Positions 1-11,621 are shown, counted from the first letter of the stretch. The stretch: DNA of 64,000 nucleotides from Artocarpus heterophyllus (GCA_025403435.1 CM046347.1:27526386-27590385); one strand, 5' to 3'. Numbers and translations: made by a program. Notes: generated from the sequence alone by a model not told the origin.

Positions 1-335
1 CCAACAATTAAAGGAAAGTGCAATTAATCCGCATGTGTGCCAAAATGGGAAAGTTTCCAAAATTCTTCCATTGACTTGATCTTGCAAAATTTGAGCTGAT
101 TTCAAGCTTGACTCATCCGGATTCTTCTAGAACTTGGATCAAATTGATGCACCGTTGTGGTTGACGTGGGCCTGGGTCAATGGGCTTGCACAAATTTTCT
201 TGATTCCAGATTTTGTGAATCAGCCCATTTAGTGCTTCCTTGAATTTCTTAGCTCGGGCTCTTGTGACTGGTCCAGCAGGAACTTGTATTGGGTCAACCA
301 CCTTCCATGCATTTGAGCTCCCTAAGTCTCCATCA
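1..335 (-). repeat. G1 3' LTR, partial
   Basis: Positions 1-335 repeat 5699-6032 almost base for base. On the minus strand the repeat starts TGATGGAGACTTAGG directly after a purine-rich tract, the normal start of a 3' LTR. The rest lies beyond the window. The first 220 or so bases of this LTR still encode the end of the polyprotein. Confidence 0.92.
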
Positions 336-1876
336 TTCCCCTCCTCTTGAAAAGGATTTGTCCTCAAATCAGACTCTGCATCAAAAGGACTCAAATCAGA
401 AACATTGAAGGTAGCACTTACATTATACTCACCTTGCAAATCCAACTTGTAAGCATTGTCATTAATTCTTTCAAGGACTTGACATGGACCATCTCCACGT
501 GGTAACAACTTTAACTTTCTTTGTTCTGGAAAACGCTCCTTTCTAAAGTGCAACCACACCTAGTCTCCAGGTTCAAAAATTAGCTTGTGTCGCCCCTTGT
601 TGGCTTGCTTTTCATATTGTTCCGTTCTTCGCTCAATGTTGAGTCTTGCTTTCTCATGAATTTGTTTAACAAAGTCAGCCTTCCTTTTGACATCTAAATT
701 AACACGCTCAGAAATAGGTAGTGGTGATAAATCCAATGGTGATAAAGGATTAAAACCATAAACAATTTCAAAAGGTGAATACTTAGTAGCAGAATGGACA
801 GAGCGGTTATATGCAAACTCAACATGCGGTAAACAGTCTTCCCATGATTTAATGTTCTTACTGATGATTGCTCTTAATAAGGTTGACAAAGTCCTATTTA
901 CTATCTTAGTTTGACCATCAGTTTATGGGTGGCTAGTAGTAGAAAACAACAGCTTAGTATCTAACTTACTCCACAAAGTCTTCCAAAAGTAGCTCAAGAA
1001 CTTAGCATCTCTATTTGAAACAATTGTCCTAGGCATGCCATGTATTCTCACAATCTCCCTAAAGAACAATTCAGCAACATGCGATGCATCATCAGTTTTA
1101 TGACAGGGAATAAAATGTGCCATCTTAGAAAATCGATCTACAACCACAAACACACTATCCTTCCCACGTTTGGTCCTAGGTAAACCTAACACAAAGTCCA
1201 TTGAAATATCAGTCTAAGGCTCACTAGGAATTGGCAAAGGTGTGTATAAACCATGGGATTGTGCTCTCGATTTAGCTTGCCTACACGTGACACATCTACT
1301 ACATATCCTTTCAACATCCTTTTTCATGTGTGGCCAAAAGAAGTGTTCCTGCAAAACAGCTAAAGTTTTAGCAATTCCAAAATGCCCCATCAATCTGCCA
1401 CCATGGGATTCCCTCACTAACAAATCTCTCAAAGAACAATTAGGCACACAAAGCTTATTCTCTCGAAACAAAAATCCATCATGTCTATAAAATTTACCCA
1501 TTGCGTTTTTCTCACAAGCTCGATACTCCTCACTAAAATCTTGGTCTAAAGGGTATAAATCCTTAATATGCTCAAAACCAAGCAGTTTAGCATCAAGGAT
1601 AGAAAGTAATGCATACCTGCGAGAAAGTGCAACTGCAACAACATTCTCCTTACCTTGCTTGTATCGAATGACATAAGAAAATGTCTCGACGAATTCCACC
1701 CAACGGGCATGCCTCTTGTTCAACTTTTGTTGTCCCTTCAGATGTTTCAATGACTCGTGATCAGTGTGAATCATGAATTCCTTAGGACATACATAGTGTT
1801 GCCAAGTCTTTAATGCTCGAACCAACGCGTACAACTCCTTGTCATAAGTCGGGTAATTTAGTGTTGACCCACTCAA
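113..1876 (-). pseudogene. G1 integrase with C-terminal CR-like tail, broken
   Basis: Integrase of the G1 polyprotein. Visible in order: end of RNase H ([31 protein letters not shown]), the HHCC zinc region (ESHGG...HFGIAKT...[14 protein letters not shown]), the catalytic core ([20 protein letters not shown], then [11 protein letters not shown] where SDRDAKF is usual), the GPY-like DGPCQVLERINDNAYKL region, and a basic tail PVTRARAKKFKEALNGLI. The tail lies inside the 3' LTR and ends at 113. All pieces are in one minus-strand frame, broken by stops near 1205 (SEP*TDIS, normally Trp), 902 (HP*TDGQ, normally Gln) and 560 (GD*VWLH, normally Trp). No chromodomain is seen. Not functional as it stands. 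Confidence 0.88.
336..349 (-). other. G1 polypurine tract
   Basis: Minus strand reads CAAGAGGAGGGGAA immediately before the LTR start TGATGG. This is the expected plus-strand primer site. It lies inside the pol frame, encoding part of QEEGNDGD, so the primer site and the protein overlap. Confidence 0.85.
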
Positions 1877-3869
1877 TTTTTCACTGAAATACGCGATTGG
1901 TCATCCTCCTTGCATCAGCACGGCACCTATACCTACACCAGAAGCATCGCATTCAATTTCAAATGTTTTAGAAAAATCAGGTAAAGCAAGTAAAGGAGCC
2001 TGAGTAAGCTTATGCTTAATAAGCTGAAACGCCTTCTCTTGTTCTTCTCCCCACTTGAACCCAACATTCTTCGTGATTACTTCTATGAGTGGTGCAGCCA
2101 AAGTACTGAAATCCCTTACAAACCACCGGTAAAAGCTGGCAAGTCCATGAAAACTCCGTACTTCTCCAATGCTTAGGGGACTTGGTCATTCTTGGATAGC
2201 CCTAACCTTTTCTTCATCAACCTGTATACCTTAAGCACTAACAACAAAACCAAGAAAAACAAGCTTATCTGTGCAAAAGGTACACTTCTTAAGATTAGCA
2301 TACAACTTTTCCTTCCGTAAAACTTCTGAAACAAGTTTTAAATGTTCAATATGATCATCCAAATTGCTGCTATAGATAAGGATATCATCAAAATAAACAA
2401 CGACAAATTTCCCAATAAAAGCTCGCAAAACATGGTTCATTAAACGCATAAATGTGCTAGGCATATTGGTTAAACCGAAAGGCATTACCAACCACTCATA
2501 CAAGCCTTGTTTTGTTTTGAAAGGCTTCTTCCACTCGTCTCCCTCTTTCATGCGAATTTGATGATATCCACTCTTCAGATCAATTTTACAAAACACACAA
2601 GCACCATGCAATTCATCTAACATGTCATCCAAGCGAGGAATGGGATGTCGATACTTTATCATGATGTTGTTGATGGCTCGAAAATCAATGCACATCCTCC
2701 AAGTCCCATCTTTCTTAGGCACAAGTAAAACTAGTACGGCGCACGGGCTCATTCTTTCTCTCACGTGTCCCTTCACCATCAACTCACTTACCTACCGTTG
2801 GAGTTCCTTTGTCTCCTCGGGATTACTCCTATAGGTTGGTTGGTTTGGGATTGTAGCTCCAGGTATGAAGTCGATTTGATGTTCAATCTAGCAGATTGGA
2901 GGTAAACCTTGCGGTGTTTCCTCGGGAAAGATATCCTCATATTCTTGCAAAAGAGAAACAACAGAACTATGCAAGGTGGAATCAAGATCGTTAGTGTTTA
3001 ATAACACCTCCTTGTACATGAGTAGAATCATTGGCTGATTAGAAAACAAAGCTCTTCTCACATCACTCTCTCTTGCATAAAAGTTTGTTTTTCTCTCTAT
3101 TTTTACCTCATTGGCCAAATCTTCTTTTGTACTGGCTCTCTCAATGTTCTCTCCCTTTCTCTCCTTTTCTCTCCTCTTTCTCGGCCCCTCTATCTTTTTT
3201 CCTTCTCTGGCCGAACTCTCTCTCTGCACTCCAACACTCATTATTTCCACTCCCTTTCTCTCTCTTTTTCTCATTCTCTCCTTTTTGTTCACTCTCCTTT
3301 TGTAACCAAACTTGATCTTCATGAACCTGTTTTGGTATTATTGGTACAAGAGTGAATGTTCTCTGGTTGTGCACGAGAGAATATTTATTGGTGTAGCCAT
3401 CATGTTTGACTCGATGATCAAATTGCCATGGTCGACCTAGTAACAAGTGTCCGGCTTCCATTGGAACTACATCGCACAAAACTTCATCTTCGTATCTACC
3501 AATGCGAAACGAAATTAATGCTTGTTTAGTTACCTTCACTTCACCACTATTATTCAACCATTGCAACTTGTAAGGTCGAGGATGTTTGGTCGTTGGCAGC
3601 CCTAATTTGTCAACCATAGTAGTGCTAGCAACATTCGTACAACTTCCTCCATCTATTATCACACTACATACCTTGTTCTGCACGTGGCACCCAATATGAA
3701 AAATGTTCTCACGTTGCTCTTCTTCTTCCTCTTTGGCTTGCATGCTAAGGGCTCGTCGAGTGACCAACAATTCACCTTGGACAGCATACTCCTCCTCATC
3801 CACGTCCTCCAATGGTGGCATGGAGTCCTCGTCCGATTCGTCATCCGTAACAACCTCTCCGTCGTCCCG
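1877..3869 (-). pseudogene. G1 protease, reverse transcriptase and RNase H, broken
   Basis: Middle of the G1 polyprotein. Protease: CSVIIDGGSCTNVAS near 3640-3670 (DGG in place of the usual DSG) and LLGRPWQFD further on. [45 protein letters not shown] and the catalytic YFDDILIYS at 2379-2400. RNase [19 protein letters not shown] near 1910-1960. A very acidic and basic low-complexity linker (KERKEKER type) lies between PR and RT at 3100-3300. There is a frameshift in that linker near 3180, since the same stretch in G2 is one open frame. Stops are seen near 2888 (before IEHQIDF), 2793 (QR*VSEL) and 1903 (QGG*PIAY). Confidence 0.88.
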
Positions 3870-4943
3870 TAACACCATCACCCTTTTGTTCGGACAATGG
3901 CTTGAGATGTGACCCCTGCCTTGGCATTTGAAACAATTAATATCACGGTTTCGAGAAGTGGATGAATCATGTTTACCTTGGTTTGAAGGGCTAGCCTGTG
4001 GCTGGTTTTGGCTCGAACTTTGGCCTAGCGACCGATTTCTCTTCTCTCTTCCCATAATTCAGCTTCCATGAAGAAGGTGCCAAACTAACATTCGCACGTG
4101 AGCTGCCCCTCCTCTTGAGATGCCACTCTACTGCGATGGCCATGTGCAACATGTCTTCTAACTCTACATAGTGTTGCATCTCCACCCTATCTTAAATATC
4201 CGAATTTAGCCCTTGCAAAAATCTTGCCATGGTTGCTTCTCGATCTTCTTCAACATTAGCTCGTATCATGGCTATTTCCATTTCTTGATAATATTCCTCC
4301 ACACTCATGTTTCCTTGTCTAAGTCCTTGCAACCTTTTGTACAATTCCCGGTTGTAATGGCTGGGTACAAATCGCTTTCTCATCACCGTTTTCATCTCCT
4401 CCCATGTCTCAATCGGGTTTTCTCGGTTTCATCGCCTATTCATTACCAACTGATCCCACCATACAACCACATAATCAGAGAACTCAATTGCAGCAAGCTT
4501 AACTTTCTTTAACTAGTGAATAGTTATGGCAATCAAACACTAGCTCCACTTTCTTGTCCCACTCTAGGTAAGCTCCGGGGTCATTTTTCCCTTGGAATGG
4601 CGGAATCTTCATTTTAATACCTCCCATATTATTGTCTCCCTGGTCCCTAGCTTCTCTATTCCCATTTCCACGCCTAAATCTGCCCCTATTTATCGGTGGT
4701 TCCTCCAACTCTTCTAATTCATCTTCCTCCGAAAGATCCAATCCACCCCTCCTGCCTATTTTGCATGTTTTGTGGCTGCCTATTATGTGTTCTGGCATCA
4801 ACCTCATCTAATCTCTCATGAATGGGCTCTAGCGCTCGTGTCAACAACCATTCCATTTGCCTCATTAATGCTTGCAACTGAAGATTGGGAATGTTTTGTT
4901 GTGGAAGATCATCTTCAGTTTCTCTTTCTTGATTTGGATTCTT
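3870..4943 (-). pseudogene. G1 gag, broken
   Basis: Gag of the retrotransposon, which would form the virus-like particle and bind the RNA. The N-terminal part is acidic (EEDELEELEEPPINRGRFRR). The retrotrans_gag core follows (GAYLEWDKKVELVFDCHNY, then VMRKRFVPSHYNRELYKRLQ, EEDREATMARFLQGLN), then a CCHC zinc knuckle, CFKCQGRGHISSHC, at 3893-3935. The start codon appears lost: G2 begins ATG-AAT-CCA at the matching place, whereas here the first codon reads AAG (4941-4943). At least three frame changes separate the pieces, for example near 4740 and 4190. Gag and pol were probably one polyprotein, as in G2. Confidence 0.86.
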
Positions 4944-5322
4944 TTTTTTTTTTAACTTGCAAAACAATGTTAGATAATAAAGGACCTTACTTCTCTCCCT
5001 CACGTGTTTCACTCTATCACTTGGTCACTCAGTTCACTCGTGTTTCACTCGAATAATTGGCTTTTACCCTCGAATGTTCTCACCACTCTTGCCTTTTATT
5101 TTTTTTTAACTCGCTTATTCTCTCTTTCAGTTCTTTTGGAATTACACAAACAACAATAAAATCTATCCGGCAACAAATTCAGCAACACATTTTGATACGC
5201 AGTTTAGAATGAAGCAAATTTTTTTGCACTATGAGGTGAGGTCAAATTCGGACACTTGGACACTCAAACAATGGAAAGGAAAAAAAAAATTTTAAGGAGG
5301 GTCTCCAGACTCTTTTTTATAA
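4944..5322 (-). other. G1 5' leader remnant without a primer-binding site
   Basis: Noncoding stretch between gag and the LTR remnant, with T-rich and A-rich runs. No match to the initiator-tRNA primer site (TGGTATCAGAGC) is seen, although G3 has one in the equivalent place. The LTR U5 end is also absent, so one deletion probably removed both. Confidence 0.65.
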
Positions 5323-6032
5323 GAAGGCACCAAGATCGTTTCTACTCAAATTTGGATGGAAGTCACCACGACCCGTTGCTTATATCAAAGCAAGAACCTT
5401 GGTATATCGTAGACGCCACAATCAAGGATGGAAAGCTTGATTGATAAGTCGGGGTTGAATGCTCGGATTGATCCGAAGAGTTCGTGCAGTTCGTCAAAGA
5501 ACCAAAAAAAGAATTATTTCTCTCAGAAAATAAACATTCATTATTTTCATTAACCTTTGAAATGCCTATTTATAGGCCAAAATTACAAAGTGTTGCCCAA
5601 AAAGAAAAGTTGACAAATTCAATCATAATTACTAAGCCTAAAATAAAGACTAAAAGAAAGGAAAGTCTTAATGGCTGATTTTCGGCCATTTACACGCCCA
5701 ACAATTAAAGGAAAGTGCAATTAATCCGCATGTGTGTCAAAATGGGAAAGTTTCCAAAATTCCTCCATTGACTTGATCTTGCAAAATTTGAGCTGATTTC
5801 AAGCTTGACTCATCCGGTTTCTTCTAGAACTTGGATCAAATTGACGCACCGTTGTGGTTGACGTGGGCCTGGGTCAATGGGCTTGCACAAATTTTCTTGA
5901 TTCCAGATTTCGTGAATCAGCCCATTTAGTGCTTCCTTGAATTTCTTAGCTCGGGCTCTTGTGACTGGTCTAGTAGGAACTTGTATTGGGTCAACCACCT
6001 TCCATGCATTTGAGCTCCCTAAGTCTCCATCA
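5323..6032 (-). repeat. G1 5' LTR, U5 end missing
   Basis: 5699-6032 matches 1-335, and 5323-5690 matches the G2 LTR at 11670-12240. The minus-strand start is TGATGGAGAC at 6032. The U5 end seen in G2 (TGATAAGAACC on the plus strand) is missing. An orphan frame at 5810-5998 repeats the integrase tail (PVTRARAKKFKEALNGLI), as expected when that tail is encoded in the LTR. The flanking 5 bases on the right are GTTAT; the matching left copy would be outside the window. Confidence 0.88.
5564..5577 (-). promoter_or_regulatory. G1 LTR TATA box
   Basis: Minus strand GCCTATAAATAGGC, a perfect palindrome holding TATAAATA, is conserved at the same place in both promoter copies of G2. It is the likely core promoter of this LTR family. 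Confidence 0.75.
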
Positions 6033-8023
6033 GTTATGATATGGAAAATTTCATGGTGATTTGATGAATATTATGAGTTATTGAATTTTCTTTAAGATAG
6101 GTCTTTATTGCTGTTAAACTAGTAAATATTGGACTTCATGTTTATGTGACATTTTATTATAGCGAAACGAATATATTTGACAATGAAACTTTTTGTGGTA
6201 TTGTATTTATATGTTTATAGATTGTCATAAAAATTTTAAGGTCAAAGTAATTTTATTTATTTATTTTAGAAAGATGATCGAATGGTGTCACTGCCTTATG
6301 TATTTAAAATTAAGCTTACTCCTAAGTTCAAATGTATGTTTTGAATTGTTTTGAATTTATTTGAAGCTAAATTTTAGGTATGTTGTAGCTTTATGTGCCT
6401 ATTATATATAGTATTTTTATTAAATTATTTTATGCTATAGATAATTTATTTCATCGATGTTAGCTAGCACTGCTTACTGTTCTATCTATGCTGGAAGATT
6501 TTATATTGTGGAATATGTGACTTATTTTAATTATCAAATGAAATTTTTATGGCTAAGGAAAAATTATGGTAATTTATATATATGTTAACTTTGTCCCTAC
6601 AAAATTTCATGCTTTAATTGTATTTGATTTGTGAATTATTGAATTGTGAACCCTTAATGGTCAGGTAGGCTTTACTATTGAAGTTTTGTTGGAATGTTTT
6701 AGAAGTGGTAAAATGTATTTTTGTATTAGTTTTTCTAGAGATGAAAGTATGAATGATGTAATATGGTATTGGATGATTTCATCAAGATGAATATTAATTT
6801 TATTTATATATGAATAAATGACATGAACACTCCAAGAGTTGAGAACATCAAGAATGCGACAACGTCATCTAAATTATAGTTTCGTAAGCAAGCTAGTCAA
6901 GTAAATACATTCTCACCTGCAATATGATAAAGTTTGTGAAAAGTTTGAAAGTTATGTTTGTGATGATTTCTATGTTGATTTTATATAATGTTTTATCATG
7001 AAAGCTTTTGATGTTACAAGAAGATTTAATGCATGTTTTGATGATGAGGAATGTCAAAATTTAAAAGTATATATGTATATTTGTATCACCTAATTAAGTG
7101 TTGAACACCCAGCGTTATGTTTATGATATTGTCCAAAAGTTAGACTTGTCATGTTTGGTTTGGGATTAGCTACCCCTCTACTCTCATGACTGTGTGCCTA
7201 TGATGATGAAAATGGTGCAACACTTAGCTCCTAAAGATAAAAATGAATGAAGTTTTAATATGGAAGTTTCAATGAAAGATATGTTATGTATGAACTTGTG
7301 CCAAGTGCACTACAATGATGATGGTGATTATGAACATGATGTTACATTATGATTTCATGAAATGTTTTATGTTGTGAGATTAAAAAGTGTACTTACTAAG
7401 CCTTTGTTCACATAGTTTTACATCTTGTTGCAGACAAAAGGTAAAAGAGCTACAGAATAGGTGGAGGACGAGGACAGGCATGTGTGCTAAAAAAGATGGA
7501 TTGGAAAACCTAAGGACATCAAGAAAAGAATTTAAATACTTGAACAACGGTTTTATTATTTGTATGTTGTTTTCCACACTATATTGTATTAAGACTTGCT
7601 TTAAGTTCTTTCTTTTTTTTAGTTTGTAGTAGATCGGCCTACCGATCATTATTAGTCATCCTGCTCATCTAGATGTTTTAAAACTCTAATATTACAGAGC
7701 CTCAGACGGCCTATCGATGGTTGAAGTTTGGACTACCAGTCGTGTTCAACCTGTCGGTTCAGAAGTTCGGCCTACCGAACTAGAAAAGCATATTTGAATG
7801 ATCGTTTTAAGTTTTATTTAAATTATGGCTTCAGTTTTTTGGTATTGATAAACTATTTAAATATATATAAGTAGTTTTAAAAATAATTGTAAAAAAGAAG
7901 AAGATATACATAGATCTTGGGATATGTTTATTAAAGTATACTTTATTTAAATAGTTTATCTTAAAATAATGATAACAAAGGTAAAAGTAATGGTATCTGT
8001 GACGTCTGTAAGAGGACATTACA
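6033..8023 (+). repeat. Tekay-type long LTR, 5' part missing (plus)
   Basis: It starts inside the LTR because G1 inserted here; 6033 corresponds to about position 1150 of the LTR copies at 53489 and 62162. The right end GACGTCTGTAAGAGGACATTACA matches, inverted, the end of the complete LTR at 56133, which reads TGTAACGCCCCC on the plus strand. Whether this is a solo LTR or the 3' LTR of a whole element cannot be told, because its left part lies beyond the window. It is inserted in copia A1 pol, which resumes at 8024. A hairpin-motif cluster lies near its 3' end. Confidence 0.82.
7632..7780 (+). repeat. Hairpin-motif cluster in Tekay LTR (3' part)
   Basis: Perfect 6-bp inverted repeats with a CCTA loop occur at 7632-7647 (GATCGGCCTACCGATC) and 7765-7780 (GTTCGGCCTACCGAAC). 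Weaker copies (GACGGCCTATCGATGG, CCTGTCGGTTC) lie between them. See the finding on this motif. Confidence 0.85.
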
Positions 8024-10087
8024 CATGATTAGTTATTTGTCATTATCTTTATCCTGTGGGGATATGCACGACAAACTACATGTTATCTTTTGAACAATGT
8101 GCTTTTAAAATTGGTTCCTAAAACTCCTCGCTAGTTGTGGACGGGGAAGAAGACATCCTTAAGCCATATTCATATATGAGATGTCTAGCTCATGTCCTGT
8201 ATAAGGAAGCGAACAATTTGGAAGCATATTTAGAAGTTTGTGTGTTTGTAGGACATCCAAAAGGGACTAAAAGGGGTTATTTCTATAATCCAAAGGAAAA
8301 TAAAGTCATGGTTTCAACAAATGCAACATTCCTTGAGGAAAGTTACATGAACGACTTTAAGCCTTAAAGTAAAGTGATACTCGAGGAGTTAACAGGTAAT
8401 TCGATCACTCTAAGGATTCCAATAGAAACCAATCCAATCAATATAGGAAAACCAACTGAACAACAACCTAAGGGGCTTTGGCATAATGGGAGGATCAGGC
8501 GTCAACCCAAGAGGTATATGTTCTATAGTGAAGCTTATTTGGCTGAACTAGTTGAACATAACAGGGATCCTTACACTTACAAAGATGCTATTGATGATGT
8601 TGATTCAAAACTCTAAACAGAAGTCATGAGTACTAAGATGAAGTATATGGAGACTAATTGGTCTGGGAACTTGTGGATCTTACCGAAGGGGTAAAACCCA
8701 TAGGGCGTAAGTGGATCCATAAGTGAAAAAGAAGAGCAGATGGGAAATTCAAAACCTATAAGGCTAGACTGGTAGCTAAGAGATACACACAAACAGAAGG
8801 AATCGATTATGAGAAAACCTTTTTGCCTGTAGCCATGCTTAAGTCCATCCACATTCTCTTATCCATAGCTGCCACTCTCGACTACGATATTTAACAGATG
8901 GATGTAAAGACGGCCTTTTCGAATGGCTATCTTGATGAGTCTATACATATGGTATAACTAAATGGGTTCAAGGCTAAGGGTCAAGAGGGTAAGGTTTGTA
9001 AGATGCTAAAGTCAATTTATAGAATTAAGCAGGCTTCCTGTTCTTGGAACATAAGATTTGATTAGGTGATGAAGACTTATGGGTTCGAGCAAAACGTGGA
9101 CAAACCATGTGTTTATAAACACATGAAGGATAGGTAGTTGGTTTTTCTTTTACTCTATATAGATGACATTTTGCTGATTGGCAATGACATTGGGGCATTG
9201 TCATCAGTCAAATTATGGTTGACCAAGCAGTTTGACTAAAAGACTTGGGTGAAGCTAATTATATTCTCGATATCCTAATCTTTTGGGATAGGAAAAACAA
9301 AATGATAGCATTATCTCAAGTGGCCTACATAGCTAAATTCTCAAGAAGCATATATTGCAAAATTCCAAGAAAGGTGGGCAACCATCTAGGTCTGGAATTA
9401 CTCTTTCTAAGAAAGACTCACCAAAGTCGGATGAAGAAATATAATACATGAAGAAAGTGCATTACGCTTCAGCTGTGGGTAGTCTCATGTATGCTATGCT
9501 TTGCACATGACTAGACATATGTTATGAGGTCGAGATAGTAAGTCAATTTCAGTCGAATTTAGGACCGAACCACTAGGTTGCGATAAAAAATATATGCTTG
9601 TGTATTTAGGTAAGGATCTAGCACCTCTAGGATATACTGATTTAGATTTTCAATCCCGTCTGGATTCGAGAAGATCGACTTCTAGTTATGTGTTTACTTT
9701 GGGCGACGGTGCCATTGTTTGAAAAAGTGTCAAGCAATATTGTACTTCAGATTCAACAATGGAAGTTGAGTATGTGGCAGCAAGTGATGCTTTGAAAGAA
9801 GCAGTGTGGCTCCACAAGTTCCATGGGGATCTTGAGATAGTTCCTGTTATGGATAAAGCAGTATTGTTGTATTATGATATCACTACAGCGATAGCTAATG
9901 CTAAGGAACCAAGATTTTATAAGAAGAGTAAGCATTTTCATTAGAAGTATCATGTGATAAAGGACTTCGCTATGGATGGGCATATTCTTGTGTGCAAAAT
10001 CGCATCTAATGACAACTTAGCTAATCCATTCATGAAGACACTAACTTTGAGGGTTTTTGAGAGGCATGTGGAAGCTATGGGGATGTG
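8024..10087 (+). pseudogene. Copia A1 integrase end, RT and RNase H, broken
   Basis: Second half of a Ty1/copia pol. The integrase C-terminal part is at 8024-8366 (LCCGDMH-like start, then CVFVGHPKGTKRGYFYNPKE and FLEESYMNDFKP). A Pro/Arg-rich linker follows (RRQPKRYMF), then RT at about 8640-9500 with WVDVKTAF-like wording and the catalytic LYIDDILLIGND near 9152-9187. RNase H is at 9600-10087 (STMEVEYVAASDALKEAVWL). Many stops and a few frameshifts break it, for example the stop at 8367 and others in the RT. The end RHVEAMGM-stop at 10085-10087 matches the end of A2. The upstream half (gag, PR, most of IN) would lie left of the window, beyond the Tekay LTR. Confidence 0.85.
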
Positions 10088-10113
10088 AGATGTGTCACAT
10101 TTAGTCACTTAGT

Positions 10114-10126
10114 GCAAGTGGGAGAT
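10114..10126 (+). other. Copia A1 polypurine tract
   Basis: GCAAGTGGGAGAT lies directly before the LTR start. It is the typical copia plus-strand primer site and is also seen, inverted, in A2 at 20710. Confidence 0.8.
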
Positions 10127-11621
10127 TATTAGACATGATGCCTTAACGACTAAACTGTTGTAAAATGTTTTTGGAGACATTCTATCAATAAAGAGTTCAT
10201 TTATTGTTCACATACTAAATGTTGTCCTCTTTATGCTCATATTTGTTGAATGTATGGTAAGCAAACAAAAGTATGAGACTGTTTTAGACCTTTAAGAAAT
10301 AGGCATATGATGAATAGATTATGTGGAAGACATGAATCTTAAATATGATAGTCTAAATCATAAGATCCGCAATCAAGGGAATAAAGTTGAGCGCTTTATT
10401 CATGCTAATATTATTATGTTGTTTACATCCCTGACGGGAGATTGCTTGTCTTGGCCATCAAGTTGGACTCCATGAGTAGAAACATTAATATAGTATCATA
10501 GGTGACAATGTATTGGATCGGGATATAAAGTTGTATCGATTTGGATTAATTATTCCATCTATACAAATCAATTCACTTTAGACAATCATATGCGTTGTAT
10601 CTTAATCTTGAAATGACTAACGGGCCATTATCTTGGCTTATTTCTTTCGATGTACCGAAGATTGACATCCTGACTTTATGGTGGTACACATACCGATACG
10701 TTGGAGACATGACTCTTAATAGTGTAGGCCTGTTATTCATAGATATAGAATCCATAGCTCTTTTTTTGTAGAGTTAATGATATTCTCTTATATGCGTTAT
10801 CCTACAATTAGAAGACTAGAGTGCTCAACCATTTGGATACATAGGTGTAACCAAATGCTATACTATCTTTGGATAGTAAGTTTTCTAATGGTGAGATAAC
10901 GGAACATAAGATAAAAGTAATCGAGAAGGTAAGACAGAATTTATCCTTAAGCTAATTATAAATATCATATGAGAATACGACACATTATGATATGTCATGG
11001 TCACTTAGCTTATTTGGAGCTTCAAAATTTTTTAAGTTTGAGAGTGCAGATTTAAGCTTTTAGTGGAGTAGCATTAGAGTTGATAATTATAAAATATATA
11101 TCTGGGATATTATATTTTATAATTATCAAAGCTTGAACTATATAGGTCTATCAAGTCCCCTTTGCTAGCTCATAATAAATCCTACAACGATACGGCCTGC
11201 TTTTCCAACAAATTGGCAACTTATGTTAAACTATTAGATTGCCTGAAATTTGATAGGATCAGATAACTTATGTCTATTTATAGATTAAATTAATTTTGTA
11301 AATTAATTCAACATATGCATGTTGAATTATTGAGATAATATTTATTTTCCATGAGGTTATCTAGATATGGCTATTTTGATTAGATAACTTTTCTGTTGGG
11401 TTATTTGAATTAAAACTAAGGCTTTATCTAAAGAATCTTGGATGGAAAATAAAAGATTCTCAAGGATCATATTATTGTAAGTTCGACAGGCATTATCGTA
11501 AGTTCGACAGGCCAAACTTTTAGTTCAACCTGCCGATGGAGTAAGTTCGGTAGGCTGATCTCCAAGTTTGGCCTACCAATCTAACATAATTTGATTACAT
11601 GCCTCAAATGTGATTTTTATC
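10127..11621 (+). repeat. Copia A1 3' LTR, first part
   Basis: It starts TATTAGACATG, where A3 has TGTTAGACATG, so the terminal TG is mutated. It matches 23670 onward (A3) and, inverted, the A2 LTRs. It is interrupted at 11621 by G2 and resumes at 16254. With the second part it is about 1.96 kb, close to the 1.88-2.03 kb of the other family A LTRs. The last five bases, TTATC, are the G2 target duplication. Confidence 0.9.
11478..11575 (+). repeat. Hairpin-motif cluster in copia A1 LTR
   Basis: Several degenerate copies lie in about 100 bp: GTTCGACAGGCC, CAACCTGCCGATGG, GTTCGGTAGGCTGATC, TTGGCCTACCAATC. Within the LTR, with G2 removed, the cluster is roughly 110-210 bp upstream of the TATA box at 16325. 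Confidence 0.75.

Larger units (their letters stand above)
1..6032 (-). mobile_element. CRM-like Ty3/gypsy element G1, 3' LTR cut by window edge
   Basis: Read on the minus strand, the order is 5' LTR fragment, leader, gag, protease, reverse transcriptase, RNase H, integrase, basic C-terminal tail, polypurine tract, 3' LTR. PR-RT-RH-IN order is that of Ty3/gypsy. The RT and integrase wording ([32 protein letters not shown]) and a tail motif PVTRARAKKF running into the LTR resemble CRM-type chromoviruses; the clade call is from memory of the families. The PBS and the U5 end of the 5' LTR are deleted, so leader sequence joins LTR sequence near 5323. It is inserted in a Tekay-type LTR that resumes at 6033. 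The other side of the target lies left of the window. Confidence 0.9.

Noticed and set aside
3073..3315. Open plus-strand frames rich in Phe, Ser and Leu (also at 14131-14325 and 49701-49991)
   Set aside because: They are the antisense of the Lys/Glu/Arg-rich linker between protease and RT in G1, G2 and G3. Composition explains them.
7632..7780. Spaced short repeats that might recall a CRISPR array
   Set aside because: Units are degenerate, spacing is irregular, sequence is plant retrotransposon LTR, and no cas genes exist.
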